From Pyropia haitanensis (Eukaryota; Rhodophyta; Bangiophyceae; Bangiales; Bangiaceae): a stretch of DNA of 64,000 bases. Where the stretch lies: contig SDUX01000011.1 in assembly GCA_008729055.1 (NCBI GenBank), positions 62,001 to 126,000 on the forward strand, read 5' to 3'. This document shows positions 1 through 12,732 of this stretch, one piece after another. Within the stretch, counting starts at the first letter, position 1. Each line of letters starts with the position of its first letter. The position numbers and the translations under genes were made by a program. The notes below the pieces were generated by a model. The model saw only the letters and a list, made by a program, of their open reading frames with translations. It was not told where the DNA came from and made no database searches.

Positions 1-1689
1 CGGACAAGGAGGAGAGGATGCATTGAACCGAGACGCGTAACGCGCAGTCGGCAAAGCGGAAGGCGCCCGCGACGATCCAGACGCAAGGACAACGGGCGGG
101 GGCACAGGCGGGGGGCGTGAAGACCGAAACGTACCACCGGTGCCCCGTTCTCCAGCCGCATCAAGGTCATGTCGAGGGGCAGCCGGTCCCCGACGCGGGG
201 CGCCATGCTGTCTGCCTTCCGCGGCGCGGTGCTGCTGTTGGGCTCACGGGCTCCCCCGGCGCCCGTCTTTGGAACCAAAGGTCTTGTCGGCAGACGGTGA
301 CGCAGTGCCAAGGGGGGCGGGAGGGCGAAAGGGAGGACCACCTTTGCTGTGTATGCACCCGGCGCAGCGTCGGCAGGTGCTGCTCCGCTGCTGGTGCGTG
401 CTCAACGACGGCGCGGCGCGGGCAAGAGCAGCTCTTATTCACGCCAATGCCCGGGTCTGCGCGAGCGACCTTGCAACCACCCGACGCGCTGGCTGCACGA
501 GAGCACCGGTGCACCCTCCCGCGCGCGCACCGCCTGATCCGGCCGCTTGACCGGGAGGGCCGCGTCGCGAGCCCATGGAACGGGGGATGGAGGGCACGGC
601 GCGGGGGTGAAGAGGATGTGGCCGCGTCGGCTCGGTACCGCCGCTGCTGAGCCGGTCTACGCTCCCAGCCCCGCAGGCCGCCACCGCCACGGGGCGAGGT
701 GCCCCCGCCCGAGAGGTCCACGTCGCAATGGAAAGCGGGTCACCCATTGGTCCTGTATTCGACCAGTGCCCACGGACGCCGAGCGGGGCGGCGTTCTGAT
801 TGTACTTGCAGTGTCTGTAGTGGTAATTCAGGCTCAATTCAACTGCGATGGCGACGGCCAGAAAATCACGACGGGTGAGACAGCCAACGGACCCCCCCAG
901 CGTGGCCGCAGCGGTGGAGGGCCACGCCCGCTCTCTGCTGTCCAGCAACCCCCATCTCCTTTCCGCCCATCGGTGGTTGCAGTGCCAAACCGCCGGCAAG
1001 CCAACGGGCCACCGCGCGGGGCGCACCCGATTGGCCGGCCAACGCCCCTCAACCCGTCCGCCCGCCGGGGACACCCCGCGAGCGGGTGGCTGTGGCCGGG
1101 CGGCCGCGACGGGGCCCGCCGCGGGGCGGTGCGTGCAGAGCCGCCCCGCGGCGGGGGCGCCGCTCGCGGACGATCTCTGGGGGACACCCCCTCGCGAGAT
1201 GTGGGCCGAGATGGGGTGGGACCGCCACGGTGGCGGATGGGCGGTGGCCCCGCGGGCGGGGTGCGTCTGGGCCGCCGCCACGCCCCCCCCCCCTTCCGCA
1301 CCCCCCCCCCCACAAAGCCGCCGTTGCCGAGACCACACGCCGCCCCCCCCGCGTGGAGCGCGGCGGCACTCGCATACCCTCCTTCGTGCCGCCACCGCTT
1401 TTGGCCCGTCACGCCGACGGGCCGCTCCCCCGCCGCTGACTGGAGCCCGCCCCACCACTCCCCCCCCCTTTGTTCCACATCACCCCAGTGCCGCGCGCGC
1501 TCGTGGTTGGCGTCACCCCCTCTCCGCCGCGGGCACTTGGTCGACCCACCCGCGCTGCTTCTCTTTTTCCCTCGTCCCCCCGCTCCCCCCCCCCCCCCCC
1601 CCCACCCACCATCTTTGGCCCTTCCCCGGCGCACCCCGTTGCCCCTTCCGTCTGCTCCAGTCTGCTCCGCCCGCCCCGCGTTGCCCGCC
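1..1689. other. GC-rich intergenic / upstream region, no supported gene
   Basis: Open frames exist here on both strands, but they encode only Arg/Pro/Gly/Ala-rich text with no recognisable domain, as expected where stop codons are rare. The part at about 770-860 is less GC-rich and an ATTGG (inverted CCAAT) lies at 746-750, so it may belong to the promoter of the gene starting at 1690. C-rich runs between 1262 and 1610 look like 5' leader or upstream DNA. Nothing else is supported. Confidence 0.4.
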
Positions 1690-2110
1690 ATGGCCGCGTC
1701 GGCGTTCATCCCCGCCTCGCCCGTCGGCGGCGCGCCCGCCGGGCGGCCGCGGCTCGCCCACGCCCCGCACCCGCAGCCGCTCCGCGTCCGCGGCGGCGGC
1801 TGGCAGCCGCCGCGCCACGCCGGCGGGTCGGCGGCGCCACCCCGCCGCCGCGGCGCGCCGGTGGTGGCCGCCGCCGCGGCGGGCGCGGCGCCCGCGGGGC
1901 CGGGTCGGCGGCGCGCCGCCGGCGGTGGGGGTGCAGACCAAGGGGGTGGCACCACCGCCGCCGGCGGCGGCGGCAGCGGCGGCGGCGGCGCCGCCGACGC
2001 CGACGCGGCCGCCCGCCGCGTCGTGCGGGTGCACCTGCGGCGGCCGCCGCGGGCGGCCGCCTCCCCCCCCCCCCCGCCGCCGCCGCCGCCGCCGCCCGCA
2101 TCCGCCTACG

Positions 2111-2158
<48 letters not shown>

Positions 2159-2480
2159 GGACGACGCCGCCGACGCGGCCGGCGGCGGGCACCGCGGCGG
2201 GCGCGGCGGCGGCGGCCGGCCGCCGTGTCGTGCACGTGCACTTTGGGGGGCGCGACGCGGCGGCGGCGGCGCCGCCGCCGCGGCCGCGGGGCGCGCGCAG
2301 GGGCGCCCGCCGGGGGGGGGGGGGGGGGGGGGTGGCCGCCGCGGCGGCGCGCCTGGCGGTCGTCGCGGGCGCCACGGCTGACGGGGTGGGGGGGGATGCC
2401 CCGGGCGTGGCGGCGGCGGCGACGGAGGCGGCGGCAGCAGAGGCGGCGGCGGCGACGGAGGCGGCGGCCGAGGCGGCGGC

Positions 2481-2511
<31 letters not shown>

Positions 2512-2973
2512 CCGGCCGCCGCGACGGCCGCGGCGGCGGCCGACGCTGTGCCGGTCGCGCCCGCCGTGGCCGCGGCGGCGTCCACGTCGCCGGCCTCGTC
2601 CGAGCCGACGGGCGCGCCGCCCGCGGCGTCTGTCGGAGCCTCCCCCGCGACGCCGCCGTCGGGCGCTGTGCGCGCGGCGCCGCCGGCGGTGGCGGTGGTG
2701 GCCACCGCCGGCAGCGGCGGCGGCCGCGGCGGCCGCGGCCGCCGCGGCGGCAGCCGCGGCCGCCACCCATCCGTAGCGGCCGCCGCCGTCGCGGCCGCCC
2801 GCTCGTCGGCGGCCTACCGCGCGGGCGCCGCGGCGCGCGCGTGGCTCGCCGACGCCACGTCGGCCGGCCGCGGCGGCGGCGCGGCGGCGGCGGCGGCGTC
2901 CGCCGCCGCCGCCGCGCCACGCGGCGCCGCGTTCCGCTCCCCGCTGCCGCCCTGGTCTGGCGCCGCCGCCGCC

Positions 2974-3008
<35 letters not shown>

Positions 3009-3069
3009 GCTCGTCTCCCCGCTCTCCCCGCTGGGCCCGTCGGGCGCGCCGCCGCCGCCTGCGGGTGGC

Positions 3070-3105
<36 letters not shown>

Positions 3106-3648
3106 ACCCCCCCCCCCCCAGACGCCGCGGCGGTGGTGGCGGCGGCGTCACCGACGCACCCGCCGCCGGCGGCGGCGGCGGCGGCGGCGGCCGGCCCCCC
3201 ACCCGCGTCGGCGCTCTTCCCCCTCGACGCGGGCGCCTCCTCGGACGGGCTCCACTTTGGGGTGTCCCGCTCCGCCGCGGCCGCGGCGCGCCTCGCCGCC
3301 GCGACGCCGCCGCCGCCGCCGCTGCCGCCCGCCGCCGCCGACGCGGCGGCGGCGGTGCGGGCGGCGCTCCGCCGCGGCGGCGGCGGGGCGGCGGCGCCCG
3401 CGCTCACCGCCGCCATCGCGGGCGCCCGGTACGAGCCGACCGCCGCCGCCGGCGGCGCCGTCGTCGTCCGCCTGGTGCCGGGCGTGACCGCCGACGCGGC
3501 GGTGCGGGCGGTGGCGGCGGCGGCGGCGGCGGCGCTGCCGGGCGCCGCCGAGGTGGCCGTCACGGGGGCGGCCGCCGCGGGGGGGGCGGAGCGGCTGCTC
3601 GCCGTCGCGGAGCGGGGGGTGAGCCTCGCCGCCGACGCGGACACGCCG

Positions 3649-3680
<32 letters not shown>

Positions 3681-4053
3681 AACGACGCTCGCGCTGCGGT
3701 CGCGGGTGGCGGCGGCGACCGCGGCGACGCGCGCCGCGGCGGTCGATGCCGAGGCCGCCCGGTCGGCGGTGACGACGCTCGCCACGCGCGTGCGGGTGGT
3801 CGAGGCGGCCGCCGCGGCCGACGCGGCCGCCGCCGCCGCCACCACCGCCGACCTTGTCGCCGACGCGGCGGCGCTGCGCGCGGACCTTGCCGCGGAGCGG
3901 GCCGCCGCGCCGGCGGCGGCGGCGGCCGCGTCGGCCGCGGCGGCGCGCGCGGACGCGGCCGAGGCGGCCGCCGCCGCCCGCGCGGCGGCGGCGGCCGCGC
4001 TCGCCGACCGCGTCGCGGCCGCGACGGCCGACGCGACGGCGGCCGAGGCGGCC

Positions 4054-4084
<31 letters not shown>

Positions 4085-4272
4085 TGGTGACCGACGCGGC
4101 GGCGGCGGCCGCCGCCGCCGACGCCGACGCCGCCGCCGCCGCCGCCGCCCCGCCGGTCACGGCCATCGCGGCGGCGGCGGCGTCTCTGGCGCCGTCCACG
4201 CCGGCGGCGGTGACCGGAGCGGCGGCCGCGCCGGCCGCGACGGTGGCGCTGGCGACCGCCGCCGACGCGGCG

Positions 4273-4316
<44 letters not shown>

Positions 4317-4461
4317 GGGTGCGCCGGCGGCGCCGTGGGCGGCCGCCGCCCACCGGTCGCGCGCGGCGGTGGCGGCGGCGCGCGCGTCGGCCGCGTCGGC
4401 GGCGGCGGCCGCGCGGTCGCCGCTGTGGCCGCCGCTCGTTGCGCCGCCGCCGCGCGTGTGA
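1690..4461 (+). CDS. Ala/Gly/Pro-rich protein with plastid-type N-terminus, unknown function
   Basis: The ATG at 1690 was chosen because the protein then begins MAASAFIPASPVGG, matching the A-F-[VI]-P start of other plastid-type proteins in this window. The frame is open further upstream, but only with 5'-leader-like sequence. The product is about 923 residues, dominated by Ala, Gly and Pro blocks. Two similar strand-like motifs, VVRVHLRR near residue 110 and VVHVHFGG near 178, lie about 70 residues apart. A less biased stretch near residues 575-650 (containing ARYEPTAAAGGAVVVRLVPG) could be folded. The Ala-rich C-terminal third has heptad-like Ala/Asp/Arg/Glu spacing compatible with coiled coil. 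No known family was recognised. Several long C/G runs lie inside, so local frame errors cannot be excluded. Plastid targeting is inferred. Confidence 0.5.
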
Positions 4462-5016
4462 GGCGAGCGGGGGGGGTTGGCGGCTGGGGGGGGGAGGGGG
4501 GAGGGGGGAGGGGGGAGGGGGGGGGGGGGGGGGGTTCGCGCTGCGTCGACGCGTCCCGACCCCGCCGGCCGGCGGCCGCGCCGGTGTGGCTCGGCCCGGC
4601 GGGGGGGCCGTGGCGGCGCCTCGGCCAGCGTCTTGTCCTTTTTTTTTGTCTCGTCCGCTTTTGCTGTGCGCGTGCGTGGGCGTGTGTGCGGGTGGGCCTG
4701 TGGGTGCGCCGGGCTTGCCACAGCGCCCGTGACGGCCCCGGCGCGGTCTCCGCTGCCTCTTTCTTGTTCTTGTGTCTCTCCGTGTCGCGCGCGTCCGCCC
4801 TGTCTGTTGCTTCCCTTGTCCACCCCGCGTCGCCGTTGACTCCCTCGTATGTCTTACTCCCGCGGGCTGGTCCGTGCGCGTCTGTCCATGAAACGGTTTC
4901 TGTTTCCCTCCTGTCTTTGGAAGCCGGTCGTGCGTGGCGAGCGGCCGCCGCAGCGCCTTGACCCGCCCGCCTCGCCCCCCACCACCCAGCGTCCGTCGAC
5001 ACACCCCTCTTGCACC
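4462..5016. other. Intergenic between convergent genes
   Basis: This is the shared 3' region of the gene ending at 4461 (+) and the DUF427 gene ending at 5017 (-). It begins with a G-rich run and then becomes T-rich (poly-T near 4632-4640, GT-rich to 4900), which fits 3' UTR or terminator DNA. No gene is seen. Confidence 0.4.
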
Positions 5017-5380
5017 TCACACCGGCGGCCGCCGCGGACGCCGCCGCCCCCCCCCCCCCTTCCGCGCGTCACGCCCGCCGCCACCGCCGCCACCACCACC
5101 GCCACCACCACCGCCACCACCACCGCTGCCGCCGGTACTGTCGGCACCCCCGTCGCCACCACCCCGGTCACCGTCACGGCCGTCGCCGCCGCCGCCGTCG
5201 CCGCCGCCGCTGCCGCGGTGACCGCCGCCGCCGCCACCGCCGCCGCGGTCGCGGGCGGCGTCCGCGCCCGGCGGGGGCCCGACGACGACGCCCTTCCAAA
5301 ACGCGGTGAAGCCCGTAAACGCCGCAAACTGCCCCTTGACGCTCTGCACGGGGCGGCGGCGGAGGCGGCCGGTGGGGCGA

Positions 5381-5413
<33 letters not shown>

Positions 5414-6491
5414 GTCCGCCATCGCCACACCAAGAAAACAACCACACACACACACACACAAACACGACGAGGAGCGCGGGCGCCGTGGCACCGGTACGGG
5501 CGGGGTGAGACGGGTGGTCGCGGGGAGCGGGGAGCGGGGGGTGGTGCGCGCACGACGCACCCGCCCCCCGTGGCAACGGGCGGCGACCACGGCGAGCCAC
5601 CACCGCCGCTACTGGGGGGCGTGCCGCCGCCGCCGGCGGGGGCGCCAGACGGCCAGCAGCGGCGGCGCGACGCCGCCGCCGCGCCGCCACCCCCGCCCGC
5701 GCACGCCGTCGCGGCGGCGGGGCCACCCAGCCGGGCGGCCCGGCGCGGCGGGCACGCACCCAGCCGCCGCAGCGGCGCTCGCCCAACCCTCCCGCGCTCG
5801 TCCCCCCCCCCCACCCCCCCAGCAGGCAGCGGCGGGGCGGTGCCGGGACGGCAGCGCCCCTGCGGGCACCACGGACGCGCCAGCCGCCAGCCCCGGCCGG
5901 CGGCACGCGCCCCGCCGTGCCGCCCGCCGCTCCGACGCGCCACCCGCCCCCCGCCCCCCCCCCCCCACCCCCCCACGCCCACACCGCGGGCCTCACACAC
6001 CCACCCTCCCCACCCCCCCCCCCCCCCCCCCTCCCACAACATACCGGATACGTCCACGCAACGTCACGCCGGAGCACCCCCCCCCCCCCCGCCCCCCCCC
6101 CCCCCCCCCACCAAGTCATAGTACACCGCCGCGCCGATCGGGTTGTGCTGCCGCCGCCGCCCCGACGCGGCGAGCGCCGCCCACCCCACATCCGCCGCCG
6201 GGAAGTGGTACCGCCCATTGATGTACACGCACCCCGCCGACCGTGCGAGCACCCGCCCGTGGTACGTGGCGACCAGCTGCAGCGGCGGGAAGGTGGGGGG
6301 GGGGGGGCGCAGCGCCCGCTCGCGCGTCGACTCGCGGCCGCGGCCACGCCGCTTGGGGGGGGGGGGGGGCGCCGCCCGCCCGGGCGGCGGCCCCTCGCCG
6401 CCCGCCCCCCCCCCGCCACCACCGCCGCCCCCCCCCCCCCGCCACCACCGCCGCCAGCGTTGCTGGAACGGCCACCGCCAGCGTGACCAGC

Positions 6492-6528
<37 letters not shown>

Positions 6529-6748
6529 GCCGCCGCCGGCGTGGCCACCCCGGCACGGGCGGCCGCACGGGCGGCCGCGTCGGCCGCGGCGGCACGGGCG
6601 GCGGCCGCGTCCGCGTCGGCGACGGCGGCGGCGGCAGCGGCGGCAGCGGGGCGGGCAGGGGTGACGGCGGGTGCGGGCGCCGACCGGGCGCCGCCGCCGC
6701 CGTGCCGCCGCCGCCGTGCCGGTGGCGGCCCCGACGGCGCCGCCGGCC

Positions 6749-6779
<31 letters not shown>

Positions 6780-6866
6780 ACCCGCGGCGGGGACGACCGC
6801 CGCCAGTGCCGCCGCGGGTGCCGCCGGCGGCGGTGCCGCCGCCGGCGGCGGGCGGGGGGTGGTCAT
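5017..6866 (-). CDS. DUF427-domain protein, two exons
   Basis: The DUF427 (NTP_transf_9) core lies on the minus strand at about 6112-6275. Visible motifs are ATYHGRVLARSAGCVYINGR, then YHFPAADV and AAVYYDL; the family pattern is a G-x-V-x-A-x-S strand, a Y-F-P turn and a final Y-Y-D. Exon 1 ends at 6112 at a GT donor, and exon 2 starts at 5343 after GTGCAG. Both are phase 0, giving YYDL followed by SVKGQFAAFTGFTAFWKG, which resembles the end of the domain, and a Gly-rich tail to the stop at 5017. The intron is 768 nt. An ATG at 6866 (MTTPRPPPAAAPPP) precedes an Ala-rich leader of about 200 residues, but joining it to the domain needs one extra base at a C run (6293-6305 or 6355-6369). The product would be about 360 residues. 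The molecular role of DUF427 is poorly defined. Confidence 0.6.
5344..6111 (-). other. Intron of the DUF427 gene
   Basis: Donor GTGGGG at 6111 and acceptor GTGCAG ending at 5344 join phase-0 exons inside the domain. The intron holds very long C/G runs and a short CA repeat near 5442-5460. Confidence 0.5.
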
Positions 6867-8356
6867 GGACGGGCGGTGGCAGCGGCAGGGGGGGGGGTGG
6901 CCAAGGCCGGCAGGGGTGGGGGGGGGGCAAACGCTCGCAGCGCCGGTCGGGGGGGGGGGGGGGTCCGGGCATGGCGGCTGGCCGAGGCGGCGGCCGACGG
7001 GATGGGAAGGGAAAGGGGGGGGGGGGGGGGGAAGGGGGGAGGGGGGGGGGGACGGCCGCGGGAGGACGGGCGGGGGAGGTTGGTGGGGGGGGGGGGGGGG
7101 GGGGACGTTGGCCGCCCCGCTGTCTCTGCAGGAGCAGAGGCGGAGCGGGAGCGGCACGCTGCCGTTGCGGACGGCGCGGACGGCGGGACGCTGGGGGGAG
7201 GGGGGGGGGGGTTGGATGCCGACGCCGGGGGGGGGGAGCCGCGGACCTCGCCGCCGGCGCGTCCCAGATCCGCGGCGCCCGCGGCGCGTCGCGGGGCGTC
7301 CCGCGGGGCGGCGGCACCCCCCCCCCCACCCCCCCCCCCCACCCCGCGCAGCTCGCCGCTCCCGTCGGCAGACCGCCAGCCCCCCCCCCCCAGCTGGCAC
7401 ACCCCCCCCCCCCCACCCCCCCCCCCCCGCCGGCGTCCCCCCCCCCCCTCCTCCCCACACCACCCGCGCCACCTTCCCCCCGTGGCTTGCCACGCCGCCG
7501 CGGCGGCCGCCGCGGGTGTCTGCGGCAGCTCCCCGCGCCGTGCCGTAGACGGTGGGGGGGGGGGGGGGGGGGGGTGCTGCGGCGGCTGCGTCGTTGGCGT
7601 GGGGGGTGGCCGTCTGGGTGGGCGGGTGCGAGGGGGGGGGGGGTGGGGGGGGGGGGGGGGGGGTGGGGGGCGGTGGTCGCCCCGCCCGCGGCGGTCGCCG
7701 GTCGCCCCTGCCGCGGCGGTCGCGACGCCGTGGCGGCGGGTGGCGGGAGCGGCATGTTGGTCTGTTTTTTTTTTTTTTTGGACGGTGTGTGTGTGTGCCC
7801 AGGAGGGGGGGGGGGGGGGGTCGCCTCGCTGGTGGGAAGCGCGGCCACCCGCCCGTGCGGAAAAAAAACGGAATACCAGCGCGGAAGAGGACCCGCGTGG
7901 CTCAGTGGGGCGGCCGCGGCGGCGCGCGGCGGCGACGCTGCCGCGCGGGCGTAGGGGGGGGTGCAGACGCCCGGCAGCGCCGCGCCGCGCCGCCGGCAGC
8001 CTCTCGCCCCTGTGCCGTAGCTGTGGCGGTGGCTGGCAGGGGCGGCGGCGGTCGCGGGGGACGGCGCGGGTGGGGGATACAGGCGCGTAGCTGGTAACTG
8101 GCGCGGCGCCCCACACCACCGTCGGCCGGTGGTGGGCGCCCGCACCCTTTCTTCACCCCCCCCTCCACGCTCCCCCTCACCCCCCCCACCGCTGGCACGG
8201 CACCCCCCCCCCCCCCCCCTCCCACCACGCCGGTCCCACCCCCACCCCACCCACCCACCCCCATCCCCCCCGCCGTCGCAACCAAAAAAATATAAAAAAA
8301 AAAAAACCAGAGCGGAGCGGGTGCGCCGCCATCCCCCCCCCTCCCCCCCCAACCCC
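6867..8356. other. Homopolymer-rich intergenic region
   Basis: This is the region upstream of the DUF427 start and downstream of the metalloprotease stop at 8357. It holds dense poly-G/poly-C runs, a T15 run near 7765 and an A/T-rich patch at about 8283-8306 (A runs around TATA). Open frames here encode only Pro/Gly/Arg text. No gene is supported. Confidence 0.4.
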
Positions 8357-9947
8357 TCACACCGTCACCCCCGGCGGCGGCAGCACCCCCACCCGCGGCA
8401 CCCCCGTCGACGCCAACGCTGGCGGCGGCGGTGGCCCCGCCGGCGGGTACACGCCGCCGCCGCCATAGCCGCCCGCCACGGGCGGCGGCGGCCGCGGCGG
8501 CGCGTACGCGCCGGGCGGCGGGCCGGGCGGCGGGCCGGGCGGCGGCCGCGGCGGCGGCGCCACGGGCGGCCGCGACGGGCGGCCACGGTGGCGGCTGGTG
8601 CCCCCCCCACCCCCCCCGCCGCCGTGTACGCCCGGCAGGACCACGTTGGCACAAAACGCGCCGACAAACACGAGGACGCCCACCCCCCCCACCGCCGCGG
8701 CGAGGATGATGGCCCACGTGGGGAAGCCCGAAAATAGGCCGCCGGTCCCCCCCCCACCCCCCCCCCCCCCCCCGCCGCCACCGCCACCGCCACCCCCCCC
8801 GGGAAAAAAGGGGCCGTCCACCCCCCCCGCGCCGCCGCCCTCACTCCCCGGCGCCGTCTGGGGGATGGCACACGAGCCACGGTCGGCGCCCGCCAGCTGC
8901 TGGTCCCGCACCGTCGCCATCACGCGCAGCGTATTCGCGCCAAGGACGCGCGTCGTCTTGCCCGGCGGCAGGTCCGCGACCATCAGGTCACTGCACGACG
9001 CCGCGTCCCGGCCGATACCCGACCGTGCACAGCCGGCGGCGAGCTGCCGGCCGCCGTCAAAGTGGTAGGTCGACGAGCCGGCGCGGTAGCCCTTGGGCGC
9101 AAACAGCGGCAGCGACGTGGTCGGCACGCCGCCGTCGCCGTCGCCACCGTCACCGCCCGGCCGGGACGGGGAGCGGAACGCGAGGCCCGCCGCGGTGAGC
9201 GCGTTGAACAGGCCGCGGCCGTTGAGGAGGCCGCCGTCGACGCACGACGCGAGCACCCCATTCCCCTCCGAGTCAATGACAAACGAGTCAAACCGGGCCG
9301 GGTCCCCGCCGCGGCCATTGTTGACGCGGGCGACCCCGCGGCGCGGGACGCCCTCGAGCATGCCCGTAAAAAAGAGGCCGTGGCACAGCTCGTGGGCGGC
9401 GACGGTGGTCAGGTCAAAGCGGCTGCGCGGGGCGGGGCCAACGTCCGTGTGCCACGGGATGCGGCTGTTGAAGCTCATGACCACGTGCGGGAACCGCCGC
9501 GGCAGCGCGTCCACCCCCGTCAGCGACAGGTACAGCGGCGCGCCATACGCCGTGTCGGCCCGCGTCGGCGGCCGGCCGCCGTCGATAAAGAGCGGCGTGG
9601 AGGTGGCGCCCAACGAGTTGGCGTCGAGCGCCTCCCACCGCACCTGCACGCGGAGGGTGCCCGCCGACGGCCACTCTTCCGCCCACAGCTGCACCGCACG
9701 GATGATGGCTCGCGCGTCGGGGGCGGGGAGCTCCGCGTCGAGGCTCAGCCGAAACGACGACCGGCTGCCCCGCACCGTCGTCGTCGCCGTCTGGCGGGAG
9801 AGGGGCTTGGCCATCCGCACCGCCGCCGCGTGCGCCGCGGCCTCGTCGATGTCGGCGCCGTCGTCGGCGGCGGCGGCACCCGCCGCCGCCCCACCGCGCC
9901 ATCGACGCAGGCCAATGGCGGTGGCCAACCGGCCAGACAGGGTCAAC

Positions 9948-9994
<47 letters not shown>

Positions 9995-10279
9995 GGCCCG
10001 CACCGACTCGTCGCGGCGGGCGGCGGCGTCGAGGTACGCCACCCGGTACGCGGCCACATCCGGCGGCAGCGCCGCGACCGCCGCCGAGTGGTTGACCCCC
10101 CCCACCGCACCCCCCGGCAGCACCGCCGCCAGCACCGCCGCGTCATCCCACGCGGCCACCTCCACATGCACCGGCGGCGGGTCGGCGGCGGCGCCACCCA
10201 CCCAACCGCCGCCGCCGCCGCCGCCACCCACCGCCGCGGCGGCCACACCCGCCGCCGCCGCCGCGACCACCCCCACCAC

Positions 10280-10324
<45 letters not shown>

Positions 10325-10515
10325 GACGGTGACGGTGGTGGCGGCGGCGGACGACGCCCGTCGCCGGTGTGGCCGCCTCGGTCGCCGTGCCCACCGTGGC
10401 GGCGGCGGCCGCGGTGGCGGGGGGGGGGGGGGGGGGTCCCCCGCGCTCGTCGCGCCGCGCTCGTCGCTGCTGCTGCCGCCGCTGCCGGTGCGGGTATCCG
10501 TCGTCTTGGCGTCAT
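8357..10515 (-). CDS. Membrane-anchored zincin-type metalloprotease
   Basis: The zinc-peptidase signature is TTVAAHELCHGLFFTG, an HExxH at about 9375-9420. About 110 residues later come GSSTYHFDGG and then SDLMVADLPPGKTT. This order (HExxH, distant GSSxxH, LM-x-P-like) matches bacterial and algal zincins that end with LMTP-like motifs, so the second region may supply the third ligand. A Gly-rich linker leads to one transmembrane helix (TWAIILAAAVGGVGVLVF, near 8720) and a Pro-rich tail of about 100 residues. An Ala/Val-rich N-terminal stretch near 10300 may be a signal anchor. The domain frame has no convincing ATG. An ATG at 10515 (MTPRRRIPAP) reaches it only if the C18 run at 10419-10436 gains one base, giving about 719 residues. 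Peptidase type is confident; start and substrate are not. Confidence 0.65.
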
Positions 10516-11491
10516 GGCGGTGGCGGCAGGCACCGTGGGGGGGGGTGACGGCGCGCCAGCCCACCGGCAGGGGCGGCCGCCGTAGTAGAGGGTGCGGCGA
10601 GGGGGGGGGGGGGGGAGGGGAGGGGAGTGGGAGGGGGAGGGGGGGGGGGTGAGTGCGGCGGTAGGTTCGAGCGAGGGGGGGGGGTCGACGGCGGGTGCCG
10701 CGAGTGGCGCCGCGACAGCGTGCCCGCGCGCGTCCAACCCACGCGGGGACAGCGAGACGAGCGGGGAAGCGCCTAGGCGCTCGCGCCGCCCCGTACGAGA
10801 GACCCCAGGGAGACAGAGCGAGAGACTTGGAGGTGGGGGGGGGGGGGGGGGGGGGTGGGGGGGAGCGTAGTTGGTCCGCGACGGCCGCCCCCGTCGCACA
10901 GCCAGCCGGTCCTTGCCACCCCGCGGGACGGCCGCCCCGCGGCAACGACGCGCGGCACGCACGCACGCACGCACGCCTCCCCCCCCTCTCCCCCCCCCCC
11001 CCACCCCCCCCCCCCCACCACCCCCCGCCCTCCCCCCCCCCCAGTGGCGCACCGACAGGCGGCGGGGACGCCCCGTGACGAGGCGGACCCCCCCCCCCGC
11101 GGCGGCGTGCACCCCCCACGGCTGACGTGCGGGTGCGGTTCCCCCGCGAGGGCGTCGACGACAGTAGACACGACGGGCACGCGGGGGGGGGGGGGGGAGG
11201 GCGGGAGGGGGGCACGACGGGAGGGGGGGAAGGCCGTCGAGAGCGAGGGGGGGAGTGGGGGGGGGGGGGGGGTGATGGCGTCGAGGGGGAGTGGGGGGGG
11301 GGGGGGTGACGCCGCCGAGAGCACCCCGCGGCAGCGGCGGCGGCGGCGGCGGCGGCGACGGCGGCGGCGGTGGCGGCGGTGGCGGCGGCGGGCGGCGGTG
11401 CCTAGGTACCGCGGCGGTGGGCGGGCGGGCGGGCGGGGGGGCGGGCGGGGAGTGGCGGCCAGACGCGCTGCGCGCGGCGGTGTGTCAAGGC

Positions 11492-11525
<34 letters not shown>

Positions 11526-11625
11526 TGGCGGCGGTGGCGGCCGGCGGCGGCGGCGGGGACCGCGGCGCCGCCGCGACGGCGGCTGGCCGGTGGTGGTGGT
11601 GGGGGGGGTGGCGGCCGCCGGCGGG

Positions 11626-11669
<44 letters not shown>

Positions 11670-12698
11670 GGGTCTACGGGGGGGGGACGGGCGCCCCGCG
11701 GCGGCGGCGGCGACGCTGTGCCCGCGCGGCCGGCGGCGGCGGCAGCGGCAGCGGCGGCGGCCGGCGGTGCAACACAGGGCAAGCCGCCAGCAGCAGCGGC
11801 GGCAGGCGCGCGGCGGTGGCGTCACGGCGGGCGGGGGGGGGGGCGGGAGGGGTGTGCCCCACGCGGCGCCGTCGGGTCAGCCGCCGCCGCCGCGGCGGTC
11901 GGCCGCCGCGGCGGCCGCCGCTCTTATCGGCCGCCGCCGCGCGTGGCGGGCCACCCACTCGTCTGCCCGCCGACGCGCCGGGGGGGGGGGGGGGGGGGCG
12001 CCCGTCACCGCGTGACGCGTGAGGCGGGAGCGGGGGGGGCGGTGGGCGGCGGGTGGCACACCCACCCCCCCCCCCCCCCCCCGCCCTTCCTCCCTATTCC
12101 TCCGCCGCCTCCATCCACCGCTGGTGTCACGGCCGCGGCGGCACGGCGGCGGGATGGACCCACGGACATTCATTGCTGTCCGTCGGGTGCGCCAGCTCGT
12201 GGGGTGGGAGGGGGGGGGGGGGGGGGGGAGTGTGCCGCCCGCGTGGGGGGGGGGAGGGGTGGGCGCCGGAGGGGGGAGCGGGGGAGGGGGGGAGTCGGCC
12301 ACCCCCCCCCCCACCCGCCGCGCCCGCCGCGGCGGCGTGCGCGTGGAGGGCACCGCCGCCGCGGTCCGCGGCGGCGGCGGCCGCGTCGCGGCGCCGCCCC
12401 ACCCCCCGGCCCCCAACCACTGCCGCCGCCGCCGCCGCCACCCCCACCGCCGGCCGCCCGCCGCCGCCGCCGCCGCCGCGGCGTTTCTCCACCGCTGGTC
12501 GGGCGGGCGCGCCGCGGCCGCCGCCGCGGCGGCGGCGCGCGTGGCGCGGCGGCGCGCGTGGCGCGGCGGCGCGGCGGGTGCCGGGGGTGGGGGGTGGGAG
12601 GGGGTGGGGGGGGCGTACGTATGTGGGTTTTGGCTGCCACCGCCGTGGCACGGGACTCACACGGAAGCGGGCGGCAGCGGGCCAGACGGCTGGAGGAG

Positions 12699-12732
<34 letters not shown>

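Noticed and set aside
439..1458. Long open frames on both strands in the first 1.6 kb
   Set aside because: Very high GC removes stop codons; the translations are Arg/Pro/Gly text without domains, plausible starts or splice signals.
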